Assembly (NCBI GenBank): GCA_010015655.1
Contig: ML976657.1
Coordinates: 1,779,843-1,843,842, forward strand
From: Bimuria novae-zelandiae CBS 107.79
Lineage: Eukaryota; Ascomycota; Dothideomycetes; Pleosporales; Didymosphaeriaceae
Length of the DNA stretch: 64,000 nt
Reading direction: 5' to 3'
Both the position numbers and the translations under genes were made by a program. The notes under the pieces were generated by a model, which ran no database searches, had not been told where the DNA came from, and saw only the letters and a program-made list of their open reading frames with translations. Positions 12,595-23,423 of the stretch are shown piece by piece (the first letter of the stretch is position 1; the number at the start of each line of letters is the position of its first letter).

Positions 12595-13477
12595 AGATGA
12601 AGATAGAACTAAAGAAGAATGTATTCCCCTGCCCAGGCTCTGCAACAACATGATAGCATAGTCGACTACTTGATACCCCTGACCCGCGAAATGCGTTCGA
12701 AGTACTGGCTTAAAGACCTTCTCCATCGCCTTTTGCTTCTTATGTCCATGATACCAAAGACCCGTGAATATCGATGCAGCCATCTCTACCCGCATTTCAA
12801 CCATAGAGTGGCTCTTGGGTAGTCTTCTGGGCTGTAATGTAAACATGATGCTCCTGGTCTCCGGTCGTGGGCATGAACACATGCTTTTCCACGCTGCGAA
12901 TCACAAGGCCGGTCTGCTGGATAATTGAGAGTAGGCCCTTTGTCGTGATCAAAGTGATTGTGACGGTAGTGTCCATAAAAGGCGCTGTGTATCCTTCCAC
13001 GTAATCGGAGGCCACTCCCTGCATGGCCTCTCCGCCGCGATATTCCTCGGGGTCGATCATTCCCAAGATGAAAATTCCACCCGGGCGTAGCCACGATGCC
13101 ATCTTGAAGAGCATGGAGTAGATGGAATGGTACGGGAGTTGAAGCAATGAAAGGATCGAGATTACAGCGTCGAATCTTTCACTCGGAGCGTATTCAGTCA
13201 TGGAGACTTTCAAGAATGATCCAGGAATATGCTTCGCGCAGTGGTCCACCATCTTTTGAGAAATATCAATACCGGTGACTCTATATCGTTGCTGAGCAAG
13301 GTAGGCAGCTGGCCCTCCGGGGCCGCATCCTACGTCTAGCACAGTTGATATAGATCCAGGGTACGATTTCAATCCATCCAATGCTTGATACAGGCCTTTA
13401 TTCCCTTTAAACGCATCTTCGTATGTCTCTGCTATCTGGTCGAAAAGCTCTTCTGCGGCATTAGGACGGTGAGACAT
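12577..13477 (-). pseudogene. SAM-dependent methyltransferase MT1 (internally deleted tandem MT)
   Basis: Class I SAM methyltransferase, start ATG at 13475-13477. The 226-codon open frame (13477-12797) begins with an FDQIAETYEDA segment, has the SAM-binding motif I VLDVGCGPGGPAAYL near residues 46-60, and TGIDIS. It is clearly paralogous to the first domain of MT2 (21099-22720). After EPLYG the frame stops, but in another frame (about 12790-12577) the sequence resumes with MAASIFTGLWYHGH...KAMEKVFKPVL, which matches the last 60 or so residues of MT2. The whole SAM-binding core of the second domain is missing. So MT1 was a two-domain enzyme that lost most of domain 2. The first domain alone could in principle still be expressed; I call it a pseudogene relative to its paralogue. 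Substrate unknown. Confidence 0.8.
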
Positions 13478-15252
13478 TGTGCGGCTGGCTGTCGAAACTG
13501 TGGATTCACTTGGAAGGATAGCGAGGGTCTGAGCGGAGAATTGATGGCGGGCTCAAGGTCATCCAGTTGGGCTTGTCATCCAGTTAGGTTTGAGATCATT
13601 CTGTTGGGCTTAGGTTATTCATTCACTTCTTCTCACGTTATCCTCCAAGGATGTTTCCCACAGCCGGGAGTCCGCTTTCGGAGAGGCCCTGAGGTCATCC
13701 AGTTACTCCTTCTCGCAGTGTCCGCCAATGATAATCTGACACGTTTGCCGCCGTACGAGAAGCACGTCGCACGTCATGCATCTGAGTGATGCCTTTTAAG
13801 CATTAGAGCACCTCCCGCGGCCGCTCTCTCTGCATCGGGCATGCCGATCCTTCAAGCCTTCAGGATTCCCTGGTAGTCCTGTAAGAGTATCACAACCAGC
13901 ATCTTCGGCACGGCTCGAAACCCACAGCTGACATAATGATTACCGACTTGACGCCGAACAGACCGCCTCGTATGGTTTGTGGGTTGGATCGTTAGCTACA
14001 ACCGATCAGTGGTCTGAGCTACTCTAATGAGGCAGTCTGTGGGTCAGGTCAATAAGACGCACCTTTAGTCTCATATAAAGTTTTTTGGTTGATGAGAACA
14101 TGACATCACATAACTGCGAAATGGAAACTTTCTCAACCAGTGGCTTGTCCACGAGTCTCGGACTTGCCTGTAATTCGTCTACGGGCAGGCTTGCTTGGCA
14201 GGTCGCTGTCTCTTTTAAGTGCCTTAACTAACACGAGATGGAATACACATTTCTTCCTCATACTCTTAATTGGTTGGCAAAATGTCGCGATCCATCAGAG
14301 AGGTAAATAAGCCGTTCCGCTAGACAAGCGGGAGCTGTCACTACCATCCATATCTCATTGGGAATCCGGGTAGCTTCAAATGCAAAGAACACGCAAGACC
14401 GGCGTGACATGACCTGTGAGCGAGCGTTGCGAAGCAGGTCTGACCCTGGATTTCCGCTCCACTGTCAAGCTCGGGTTTGCAGGTTTGCAGGTGCACGTGT
14501 CCTGCTTTGGCTTCTTTACCCCCACAGAGGGGATATACACAGGCGTTTATTCCCTGTGTCGATGCCTGGATTAGTGAACGGGCTCATATGTCCAGAGCAT
14601 GTGCCGGTCAGAGTGCTTGCGAAATTTAGACGAGAATATAAAACGCCTTTCCGTCGGGCCGAGCCATGCGCTAAGGAAGTCGGACCACCCCACCGGTACC
14701 CCCCAGCAACATAATACACAGCTTTTAGATTGCATGCGGTAAAATCGGTATGGTATACAGAATCTTACAGCGGAGATTGTAGGAACTAGATCCTTCGCAA
14801 TAACGGAAATCTTTAGCTCCTCGTTCCGCACAGTGACCTCGTTTGGCATTACCTAATGCCAAGAGTAAGCTCTCCGGCTAGCTTCTAGATCCGGATGACC
14901 TGTGACGTGACAAATGTCATCGTTAACTCGCAGCTCGGCTGCAAAAGCGCTTTTTATTCCCGTTATCCCCGACTTCCTTAGCTCCCGGCTCATCCTGGCA
15001 GCCAAGCGTACTACAATATTTTGCTACGGGGCCCCGGGTAGGGCAGCTCGCCTTTCCTAGCTCATGGATCGGCCCGACTAAAAGGCGTTGTATATTCTCG
15101 CTATCTATAACTTCGTTAGCTCGCAGCTCAGCTGCAAAGCATTTTTTAACCCCGTTATCCCTGCAGTAACTTCCTTAGTTCACGGCTCATCCCGGCAGCT
15201 AAGCGTAGATCCCAAGTCACTTGTGGGGCCTATCTGTGCTCAATCTCAGCAC
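13478..15252. other. Intergenic region without a supported gene
   Basis: Normal to moderately AT-rich DNA between MT1 and the Tc1/mariner copy. Phrases such as catccagtt recur around 13559, 13578 and 13696. A few ORFs of about 90-130 codons exist (for example at 14358-14714) but show no recognisable domain and overlap others on the opposite strand. The right part (14915-15210) holds a duplicated segment described separately. Confidence 0.5.
14915..15212 (+). repeat. Two degenerate direct repeats of about 90 bp
   Basis: A block starting near 14919 (gttaactcgcagctcggctgc, ending in the aagcgta at about 15009) recurs from about 15114 (gttagctcgcagctcagctgc) to about 15204. The spacing is about 190 bp. 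The copies differ by substitutions and small indels. No coding sense is visible. It may be the edge of an old transposon or a two-copy minisatellite. Confidence 0.65.
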
Positions 15253-15254
15253 TA

Positions 15255-16996
15255 CAAAGGGTAATCTCAATAAAGTCGGCCGTCACGTGCAGCAGGGATT
15301 CCTGCAGGGGTAGCAACTTCAAAAGTCGCGCATCTTGATTCTATCTAAAGTATAAGCAAATACACCCAAATAAGATGTTCTAATTATGCTGTAAAGTTGT
15401 TCTGGCCACCTGCGTCCTCGCAGAGCTCTGCAACGCGCATAAAGTAGGTAGGATGAAGCTTTTCGGCTATATACTGCCTGAGTGTCTCATCACCTTGCCA
15501 GACCTCCTTTATGTACTGTTCTGCAGCCTTTTTGGCCTCCTTAGAACTTGATAGGCATTCGTAACTTGCTAAAAAACCTTCTAGACGCCCAAAACAGCGC
15601 TTAATTAGGTGTAAGTCGGGTGAATTAGGAGGCTAAGGGCCAAACTTAATTCCTAGAGCTTTAATTTCTGGCTAGTAGTACTAGAGATCTAGTAAGTGTA
15701 GGCGAACGTTATCTTAAATTAAATAAATAGCTACGCCTAGGTTATTATCGCGTATAGCATAGTAATAAGGGAATAGGTGTTTCTTAAGTATATTCTCTAC
15801 GTACTAGATGCCGTTTATGCCCTTCCCTTCGTTGTATACAAACTCCTCTATTTTAAAGAACTTTTTAATAGTAAGAGGTTTCTTAATACCTGCGCGGAGA
15901 GCTCTACCCTTCTTACTAGTAGCCTTATTAGTAGCTTAGCGTTAACTATTATTATAGGTAATATTATAATTAATTTCTTATAGTTACTATTTCTTATTAG
16001 TACTAGCGACAGTCGCGTAAGAGCGTTTAACCTTAAAAGCCTTCTTTACTATATTATTTATATAGGAGACGCGTTATATAAGGTCCTTATAGCTCTTATC
16101 GTTATCTTAAGCCTAAATAACGTAAGGGCGTTAATAGGAGTAAGTAGTATTAGTTAAAGTGGCAGCGTAGATTATAAGACTAAATTTAGGTAGCGTTGTA
16201 GGTAGTGCGTAGACATTACTATCTTGTCTAACTAGTCTTAAAATCCTTTACTTTCCGCCACGTATATTGCTCCCGCTAATAGACTTAGAGATCTTATTAT
16301 AGTAGACGAATATAATGCGTGGAAAGTATAGGTTATATTTAGCCTTAAGCTAGGCATAGTACTATAGTCGCTAGTCCTTGTCGTTACTACTAAGCGCTAG
16401 TTTTTTAGGTCATACTCTATAAGTTATTACGTATAGGTGCTACTCGTCGCGGTGCTCCCTAGCAATGTTATAGACTATATTCTTACTAAGTGTGATGCTA
16501 GCTTTTGCGCAGAGGTCTCTGACAGCGTCATGCACTTAGTAGGTGCCATATACAATAATATCATGCTGTAGTCTTGCGCTCAGCGTAGAGCCATCGCGTA
16601 CCTTTACAGGTCTGCCAGGAGGAGACTGCTTGACTGTAGGTGTTGCAGCTAGCAATTCCTGCAATGAGTCGCCCTTTACGGCGCCTTTAACGCGTCGAAA
16701 TGCCTTACCACAGGCGTAGTCAGTTATACCCAAATCAGTGGCGATTTCTAGGAAAGTGAGGTTGTATTTTGTCCTGAGAACGACGATAGCAGCTAGCTAG
16801 GCTTCTAAAAGCAATTAAGAGCTTTTTTTAGCAGGATTTAAAGCCATATTAAGTGAGAAACGTAAGGTTGAAGTGTAGGTGTTGACGCTCTACAGAGCTC
16901 TTAGAGGCTCGGAGGCTCGGAGACTCTGTTCCGCTAGTGACGCGCTAGCTTCTTGGCAAGTCACATGACGGCCGACTTTATTGAGATTACCCTTTG
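15255..16996 (-). mobile_element. Tc1/mariner-like DNA transposon, copy A
   Basis: 1742 bp bounded by inverted repeats that begin CAAAGGGTAATCTCAATAA and match for about 31 bases (one further mismatch inside), flanked by TA at 15253-15254 and 16997-16998. That is the usual target duplication of the superfamily. The minus strand encodes a transposase relic: helix-turn-helix region (16536-16850; LTFLEIATDLGI, ACGKAFRRV), then a DDE region with PDLHLI. In related enzymes the corresponding PDLxPIE carries the catalytic Glu; here the codon reads as Lys. Many stops are TAG/TAA. A second copy lies at 53583-55325. Confidence 0.92.
16536..16860 (-). pseudogene. Transposase N-terminal helix-turn-helix region (copy A)
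   Basis: The transposase starts at an ATG near 16845 (MALNPAKK) and carries stops early on. It then has an open stretch with an HTH signature (YACGKAFRRVKGAVKGD) and a proline-rich linker (PPGRPVKVRDG), a composition seen in Tc1-family DNA-binding regions. The frame continues leftward to about 15350 with multiple stops. Non-functional. Confidence 0.8.
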
Positions 16997-17303
16997 TAGG
17001 CTTCCATGGGCATGGTCCTTGGTTTACCCCAGCCTGACCCCGGACTCTCATCAGGGTGACAGAATCCCCTTTCTTGCCGAGCGTGCGTACCTAAGCTTAG
17101 CCTAGTGTGGGAGTAAAGGACCAATGGGCCTACCAGAGAACTTATTTTCAAAGCACACCGAAAACGACGCCAATCCTGTGTATGAGAATAGCTGACTAGA
17201 CGGCCAAGCTAAGCCTTTTGAAAATCCGAATCAAAATGGACACTATAGAAAATCCGACCCGGAAGCAACGTCCTCTCTTCGTCTTGAGACAAACTTACCG
17301 TTC

Positions 17304-17310
17304 TATATAA
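17304..17310 (+). promoter_or_regulatory. TATA-like element upstream of HD gene
   Basis: tatataa lies 67-73 bases upstream of the ATG at 17377 and is followed by a pyrimidine-rich tract (17311-17330), a common layout of fungal core promoters. Assignment by position only. Confidence 0.4.
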
Positions 17311-17376
17311 TCCTTTTTTTTCTTCATCCACACTAATACCCCTTGCTACGAAGCTACTCTTCGCTCACGAATCACG

Positions 17377-18293
17377 ATGTCCACAACTTATGTATCAAAG
17401 CCCGTAACCGATGAGATCAGCCAGAAGCTGTACAATCCGTACTACGATACGGTCAAGCCAGGTACACCGTCAAACCCCCGATGCTCTTCTCGGGGGGAAG
17501 GCATGCTGAGCGATCCCCTATCAGGTCCACGAGCACCTGTCCAAGCTCCAGTCGAGCCCCAGTGGACGGTCGAAAGCGGTATGCCAAACCCAAACACCCA
17601 CATTTCTCTAGCGTCTGCTAATTAACATGAACCGCAGTGCTTTCAACAATGCCGCACCGACCGGCACACGACACGGCCTCGCCTGTGCCCTTCTTCCATC
17701 TCATCGAGCGGCTGAAAACCACCAAACGCACCGGCTGGACTAACGTGGGCATCGAGCACGGTGAGTCCATATCGGACCACATGTACCGCATGGCGATCCT
17801 GGCCATGGTCGCCCCAACCACCATCGCCTCGCGCATCAACATGTCGCGCTGCGTGCAGATGGCACTCATCCACGACATGGCCGAGTCGCTGGTTGGCGAT
17901 ATCACGCCCGTCGAGGGCGTGAGCAAGGCCGAGAAGTCGCGCCGTGAGTCCGAGGCCATGGACTACATTTCGGAGCGGCTGCTGGGTCGTGTGCCGGGAT
18001 TATCGGGGCAGGAGATCCGCGAAATCTGGCAGGAGTACGAGGATGACGAAACGCTTGATGCGCATTTTGTGCACGATTTGGATAAGATTGAGCATGTACT
18101 CCAGATTGTCGAATACGAGCGGAAGTACGAGGGGCACAAGGATCTGGGGGAGTTCACCTGGATTTGCTCGCGCATAAAACTGCCCGAGGTGAAGGAGTGG
18201 TGTGATGCGGTGCTCGAGGAGCGGAGGCAATTTTGGAAATCGGTAGGTAAGGAGCCGGAGTGGAGAGACGAGAAGAAATTCAAAGACGTGTAA
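17377..18293 (+). CDS. HD-domain phosphohydrolase (HDDC2/YfbR-like 5'-deoxynucleotidase)
   Basis: Two exons, 17377-17578 and 17638-18293. The intron has a GTATGC donor and a CGCAG acceptor; exon phases match (858 coding bases, 285 aa). The first 90 or so residues are a low-complexity lead. The HD domain follows with the metal ligands visible: H in GIEHGESISDHMYR, HD in LIHDMAESLVGD, and D in the later LDKIEHVLQIVEYE. Known relatives (human HDDC2, yeast YGK1/YBR242W, bacterial YfbR) hydrolyse deoxynucleoside 5'-monophosphates. The fungal protein probably does the same in nucleotide salvage, in cytosol or nucleus. GC-rich, good codon use, no breaks: an intact housekeeping gene between transposons. 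I chose this start because it is the first ATG of the open first exon and has a TATA-like box upstream. Confidence 0.9.
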
Positions 18294-18593
18294 TCTCTTG
18301 TATCTATATAGTATTTTGGGATCTAGCGTGCGGTGTGCTAAAACTCGTCTGCAGGCTGGTCAATTAGCGGGCAAAAAATGTGCCTCCAGTAGAGGAGATT
18401 GGCGAAGTGAAGATCATGTTTATGAAGCTCTCTGGATGCTCGATGCTAAGTTTTCTATCTCAGCCATTTCCCATACAGCGACCTATGTATGAGTTTCACA
18501 ATCCAGCGTTTGTGAAGGTGAGATCTTGCTTCATCCACACCCGCTTTTGCTGCGCCGACGTTTTCCTGGACCATCCGAACAGAGAACTGCTAG

Positions 18594-18845
18594 CTAAAAA
18601 GGACTTAGATCAGCTTTTAGTTTCATCATTTGCAAATTCCGGCATGTGCTCATGCGCACGGATCCATTCGGGGGGAAGATACGGAATGCCGTAAGGTTTC
18701 TGGTCATATACGGCTTCTGGTGGCAAGTGCAGGTAATGTCATTGTATGTCGACGGGAGGCAGATGATAAGGTCAATGCGGGTACGCAGCTGTGACAGCAA
18801 CGTGCTGGTGCGTCCGGGGATGGCGTAGCTGATAGCCCCCTTCAA
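18594..18845 (-). pseudogene. Fragment of an unrecognised gene (3' end)
   Basis: An 83-codon minus-strand frame begins KGAISYAIPGRTSTLLSQLR. If an intron (GTACCC donor, CACCAG acceptor) is removed, it continues in another frame as YDQKPYGIPYLPPEWIRAHE and stops near 18602. The composition (Pro, Tyr, Trp, Glu) is protein-like, and the splice signals are plausible. I do not recognise the family. Nothing upstream extends it, so it appears cut off where the NB-ARC fragment begins. Low confidence. Confidence 0.3.
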
Positions 18846-18855
18846 CGTAGCATCA

Positions 18856-19137
18856 GTCTCCCCGAGCCGTGCCCTGCCGTTCGTACAGAATCACAAATTT
18901 TTCGGTCGGAAGGAGCAACTCAACAAGCTCCAGCAGAAGGTATTCACCCACCGAAACAGCCAGAGAGTCGCGCTGGTTGGGCTCGGGGGTGTAGGTAAGA
19001 CGCAGGTGGCGCTACAGTTCGCATACTGGACGAATGAGCACCAGCCCGAGTATTCTGCCGTGCAGGTTAACTTTCCAAATGCGAATACTTGCAGCAAATC
19101 GCTCATGGTCTGCATTTTGCTACTAGCGAGATTTTGA
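18856..19137 (+). pseudogene. NB-ARC (NLR) ATPase fragment
   Basis: A 93-codon open stretch with the start of a fungal STAND/NLR nucleotide-binding domain: FFGRKEQLNKLQQKV, then the P-loop VALVGLGGVGKTQVALQFAY. It lacks a start codon and everything after the first 60 or so residues of the domain. It ends in or next to the inverted repeat of the MITE at 19137. Fungal NLRs act in self/non-self recognition. This is a remnant only. A TPR fragment of the same architecture occurs at 40755-40930. Confidence 0.8.
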
Positions 19138-19653
19138 AAGTCTGAAACGATCGGAGCTTCTTACCCCTATACAGTGGGGACGTTAACACTGCTTTAACAG
19201 GATACCACAGTAGAGTAACTTCCGTAGCCCTTACGACCCTTAGGAGGTAGGTCAGATGAGGGGGAAGGATCAGTGGGGCAGCAGCTTATGGATCAACCAA
19301 TTTATTGTAGACACTTAACCTGCATGGCAGAATATGCCTCACATACCCATCGGACACTTTCGACAACCCGACCATCCGTGATCAGACATCACCCCATCTT
19401 TATGCACAAACTATATCCGTAGTTTGCTTTGGGCGATCAAGCCTGCAGATGTTTTGTAGCAAAGTGCTTATTGTCGCATACGCGAACCTCCACTTCATCT
19501 CGCTAGATGAGGGCACAAAAATGCACGTGCCCTTACTTTCACTTTTGGTGTGGGGTATTAAAGTTACTCTAATCCTACTGTGGTATCCCGTAAAAGTAGT
19601 GTTAGCGTCCCCACCGTATAGGAGTAAGAAGCTCGGATCGTTTCGGACTTTTA
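19137..19653. mobile_element. MITE with long terminal inverted repeats
   Basis: About 517 bp. The left end (aaagtctgaaacgat, then cggagcttctta) and the reverse complement of the right end (aaagtccgaaacgat, then ccgagcttctta) match over roughly 85 bp, including a shared block of ggggacg, aacact and gataccacagta. No transposase is encoded. A clear target duplication is not visible, so the superfamily is not assigned. A related, broken copy lies at 19770-19955. Confidence 0.75.
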
Positions 19654-19769
19654 AATCCTGCTAGTAATAAAATTATACTCTATCCCTTACGAGTTCCTAT
19701 AGAAAACTATATAGCCTTGCCTTCTCTTTAGCCTATCCTATCTCTCGGTATTCTAACCTAGCCAAGTCG

Positions 19770-19955
19770 ATACGGAGCTCCAAGACCGGTCAACCCCTGT
19801 ACGCCGAGGCGCTAACACTACTTTCACGGTATACCACAGTAGATGCCCTGTGCTACGGGCGTATAAGCCTACCTCAGACCATGCGCGATTTTCTGCAAGT
19901 TATAGAATAAATTCGCACACCGACACTTAACTTGCATAGCAGAATATCAGTGGCG
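19770..19955. repeat. Truncated relative of the MITE at 19137
   Basis: gcgctaacactactttcacg followed by gtataccacagtag (about 19810-19844) resembles the MITE inverted repeat. cacttaacttgcatagcaga (about 19922-19945) matches the MITE interior near 19313. Same order and orientation, with different spacing. No matching right end is visible. Confidence 0.55.
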
Positions 19956-20299
19956 GAAATAACACCTTCCAGAAGGGCATCCTGATCGACTGTCATCCCA
20001 GCGCGCGCTTACTCTAGCATACCGAGCACACGGACAGATAGCGGAGGCCGTAAAGCTGCTAGAGCATGTGATGGTAGTCAGTGCGAGAGAGGACGCTGGC
20101 GGAAGAGCTCCCTTCAGGAAAGTGGAGGGTGGAGCCGTTTTGATTCCCGTTATTATGGCTGTCCAATACCCACGGCTATGTCAAGCCAACATCTGCAGTA
20201 GTAGCACGTTTTAGAAGTACAATTTACTACAAGGAAAGAGGGAGGGGGGAAGGGGTCCCCTACATGGTGAGAAGCTTCTGCAATGCAGTCATGTAGTAC

Positions 20300-20475
20300 A
20301 GTCACTAGCAATTGCGGCTTCACCCTTACAGGCAGCAACACCAACTCAGGCCGATGTGCCAGCAAAGGTCCAGCCCACTTTTTGTTGATAGCTGACTAGT
20401 CAAACCCATTTACGAAAGGTAGGCTAAGCAGCACATGTTGCAGCTCGTGTGATGGGGCGAAGCCGCAATGACTGC
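20300..20475. repeat. Small inverted-repeat element, unit 1
   Basis: Begins acagtcactagcaattgcgg then cttcaccc, and ends with gggcgaagccgcaatgactg, a shorter inverted version. The interior (ttacaggcagcaacaccaac, then aaaggtaggctaagcagcac) recurs about 250 bp downstream. It looks like a 175-bp non-coding transposon fragment. No ORF of interest. Confidence 0.55.
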
Positions 20476-20568
20476 AGCAATTTACGTGCAGCAGTGAGGG
20501 GAGAGGAGAGTGCGATGCAGGAAGAGCCATGCAGCTGTGCCTCAACCACACAGGAATCCTATATCTCG

Positions 20569-20772
20569 CTTCACCCGTACAGGCAGCAACACCAACTTAG
20601 GCTAATATGCCAGCAAGGGTCTAGCCCACTTTTTATTAATAGCTAGCTAGTTAAAACTATCTGTTTAGCGTTCTACAGTCAGCGCTAACCCATTTGCGAA
20701 AGGTGAGGCTAAGCAGCACATGCTGCAGCCGGTGTGATGGGGTGAAGCCGCAATCGCTAGCGACTGTATTGC
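20569..20772. repeat. Small inverted-repeat element, unit 2
   Basis: Second copy of the unit at 20300. It shares cttcacccgtacaggcagca at its left and ctaagcagcacatgctgcag near its right, and ends with ggtgaagccgcaatcgctag then cgactgta. That end is the inverted form of the left end of unit 1. The two units may be a tandem duplication or two insertions of one MITE family. The copies differ by transitions, as expected of old repeats. Confidence 0.55.
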
Positions 20773-20950
20773 CAACTTGGAAGTCTTGGAATTGCGTTGG
20801 AGGCGATTTCCAGAGTGGCTCTATCGAATAGGCTCCATGAATAGTGGAACGGGTGAAAGGCTCAAGCGACGATTGACCAAGACAGCGAGTTCGGAGTTAG
20901 AGAGCTATTGGGACGGATGCATACATGGTCATTGGTATTGAAAGTTAATT

Positions 20951-20968
20951 GATATATATGTATATATA
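20951..20968 (+). promoter_or_regulatory. TATA-rich core promoter of MT2
   Basis: An alternating TATATA tract of about 18 bases lies about 130-148 bases upstream of the MT2 ATG at 21099, with C/T-rich sequence between. Assignment by position only. Confidence 0.45.
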
Positions 20969-21098
20969 GTCACCTCAAACTAAGATTCACGAGGCATTAC
21001 ATCCTTACATTTAGTTTCCCTCAAAGTCTTAATCTTGAACTTCACAGATCACTCGGCCTCTTGCATATCGTCAAAATACGCTTCACTAGTTGTGCAAG

Positions 21099-22720
21099 AT
21101 GGCTCCCCACGCAGATGATGCGCAAAATCTCTTTGACCAGATTGCGGAGACGTACGAAGACGCGTACGGTGGCAACACCGGCCTAAACAGAGCACTTAAC
21201 GGATTGAAAGCTTACTACGGCGCGAATTCGGGTGCATCTGTACTCGATTGTGGTTGTGGTGCTGGAGGACCAGCCTCCTACCTGGCCAAGCAGGGATTTA
21301 ATGTTACTGGCATCGATATCTCTGGTCGAATGGTGGATTTCTGCGCGAAGAACATCCCAGGAAACTTCGAAAGGGTGTCCATGACCGACTATGAACCAAA
21401 ACAGCAATTCGACGCCGTCATTTCCATATTCTCTACCTTCCAGCTCTCCATGCGCTCTCAATACTCCATGTTATTCAAGCAGGCTTCCTGGCTCCGTCCA
21501 GGGGGTGTCTTTCTTTTTGGAACACTGGCCGCAGAAGACATTGTCGATGAGAAAACCCTCAAAGGACTGAAGGGTGATTACATTGAGCGATACGAAGTAG
21601 AATTCATGGGAAGGAGCCTCCCTACTACCTATATCACCAAGAAACGGCTTCTCTCGATGGTGCAGGAGACCGGACTCACTATCCACAATGTTGAAAAGCA
21701 CAAGTTCGCTGCTAAAACCGGAGAAGTGTTCGATTACCTCTATATCACAGCCCAGCGAACCACTCTGGAGCCTCTTTACGGCCCGTACCCACACCCTACT
21801 GTCAGGCGCACCCCCCATTTACTGAGCCAAAGTGCTTGGGTTCCCTTCGCCTCCAGACTCACACGTCAGGAGTTCGATGCGACAGTAGAAGCCGTTTCCG
21901 GAAACAAGAACGTGCTCGACGTGGGTAGTGGCCATGGCGGTGAGTGCTGAGTGCTTCCTAGATTAGTCTCCTTCGGCTAAGTGAAGATTATGGTTGTTTC
22001 AGGTACTAACGCTTGTCAGAACTTACTGTCGCTATCGCTAAACGCATTGGCAAAGCTTCTGCAATTGAACCCAATGCTGACAGAAATGCGTTGCTTAAGG
22101 CTAGAGGCGCAGGCAACCCCGTCGAGGTTAGAGGAGGTAGTGCTGAGGATATTCCCTACAAGGACGGCGAATTTGACGCTGTTGTCGCTTGCTGGATCTT
22201 GCACTACGTCACAGACTTAGAGAAGTCGCTCACCGAAGTAAGTACCGCGCTGTCTACGAATACCTACTGTACGAACGCTAAAAACGTCAAGATGGCGAGG
22301 GTGGTAAACGCCCAGGCACCTAATGCGCGTATCGTTATCGTTCAGGGCTCACCCGATAACGAGGTTGTCAATCTCATCAATCGGGTTTGTGCACCGATCG
22401 CAGAGAAGGCGGGTCTGGAGGGGTCAGCCTATGACCACCAAGGTTATCTTCTGGGTGAATGCGCCCGAGTCTTCATAAGACACGGTTTTGGAAAAATTAC
22501 TCTCAAAAGATCTAACGCTTGGGTTAATTTCAAATCCGAGCCTCTGGAGAAGCGCATCGAAGAGGCTGCTGAGGTGTTGACCGGGCTTTGGTATTTTGGA
22601 CACCCGGAGCAGAAGACTATGGAGAAGGCTTTTGTACCAATACTGCAAGAGCAGTTTGCTGACAGGGACTACGAGGTCGGTGACCAGAGCGTCATCCTGA
22701 TCGCAGAGCCATCGCAGTGA
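21099..22720 (+). CDS. Two-domain SAM-dependent methyltransferase MT2
   Basis: Three exons: 21099-21939, 22020-22237 and 22292-22720. Introns are GTGAGT...CTAAC...CAG and GTAAGT...AAG. The coding sum is 1488 bases, 495 aa. I chose ATG 21099 (context caagATGgc). Two class I methyltransferase domains lie in tandem. Domain 1 has VLDCGCGAGGPASYL (about residues 47-61) and TGIDIS. Domain 2 has VLDVGSGHGG (about 271-280), then an acidic IEPN strand and FDAVVACWILHYV. The layout resembles tandem N-methyltransferases such as phosphoethanolamine methyltransferases, but I cannot assign the substrate. It stands 700 bp upstream of an exporter gene on the same strand and has a decayed paralogue, MT1, 7.6 kb away on the opposite strand. 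A role in tailoring an exported small molecule is inference. Confidence 0.85.
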
Positions 22721-23423
22721 GGCAGACGCAGACTCGTGGTCGGATCTTGATCTTTCACTCGAGGTAAGCTGGGTAGATAGCCCATGTAACGTAATTTGAA
22801 AACCCTTCGGATGGAAATGGACTAGATCATGGTCGGTGACTCGTTGGCATTTCTTGCGCTCGTGCTGAGATGCGGGTCCAATCTTCATCAGGGGTGAGGT
22901 GGTTCGACGAACTTGGCTTGAATTGATCTAGCCGTAGTTAGGTTCATGCGCTATAACCTACCCAGGCGGGTCGCCCCGTATGCGGAGCCCCAAACTGGAA
23001 ACTTGCCGTGAAGCGATCTCTGCTAAGCGTGGTAAGACATTTTGGTTATGTAATCTTTTCTCGTTTGCTAACGGCAATCTTCCGGTTTAAGGTTGGGACA
23101 AAGCCGTGGAGCCGTAACCGAGGACTCCGGATGATTTAGCAGGGACCCACCTATCGTCGGACGCTAGTTACTAGTGGCTTGGCACTGGTTCTCATATTTC
23201 CGTGGTTCTTGTATCTCCGCAGGCCTGCCGCCCAGCTTAGACAATTAGATTCTCACACTCCACTTTTTTGCCCTGTCCCCCTCCCCCCCCCCCTGTCCAC
23301 CGCGGTGTACGTAGCAGCGGTGGCTGTACTTAACCCACGCGAACCTGCTCTTTCTTCACTTACCCGTCAACAACAACAACTACAACCCCATCAAGAGGCT
23401 ATCGTCACCAGATAGCTGTCCAT
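22721..23423 (+). promoter_or_regulatory. Intergenic region, 3' end of MT2 and promoter of the ABC gene
   Basis: No gene supported. It contains a pyrimidine-rich stretch with a C run (about 23275-23294) and a CAACAACAACAACTACAAC leader just before the ATG at 23424, typical of fungal 5' untranslated regions. No binding site is assigned. Confidence 0.4.

Noticed and set aside
14358..14849. Overlapping ORFs on both strands (118 and 92 codons)
   Set aside because: No domain, no splice structure, strong overlap on opposite strands.
23179..23415. 78-codon ORF upstream of the ABC gene
   Set aside because: Lies in the pyrimidine-rich leader and promoter; low complexity only.
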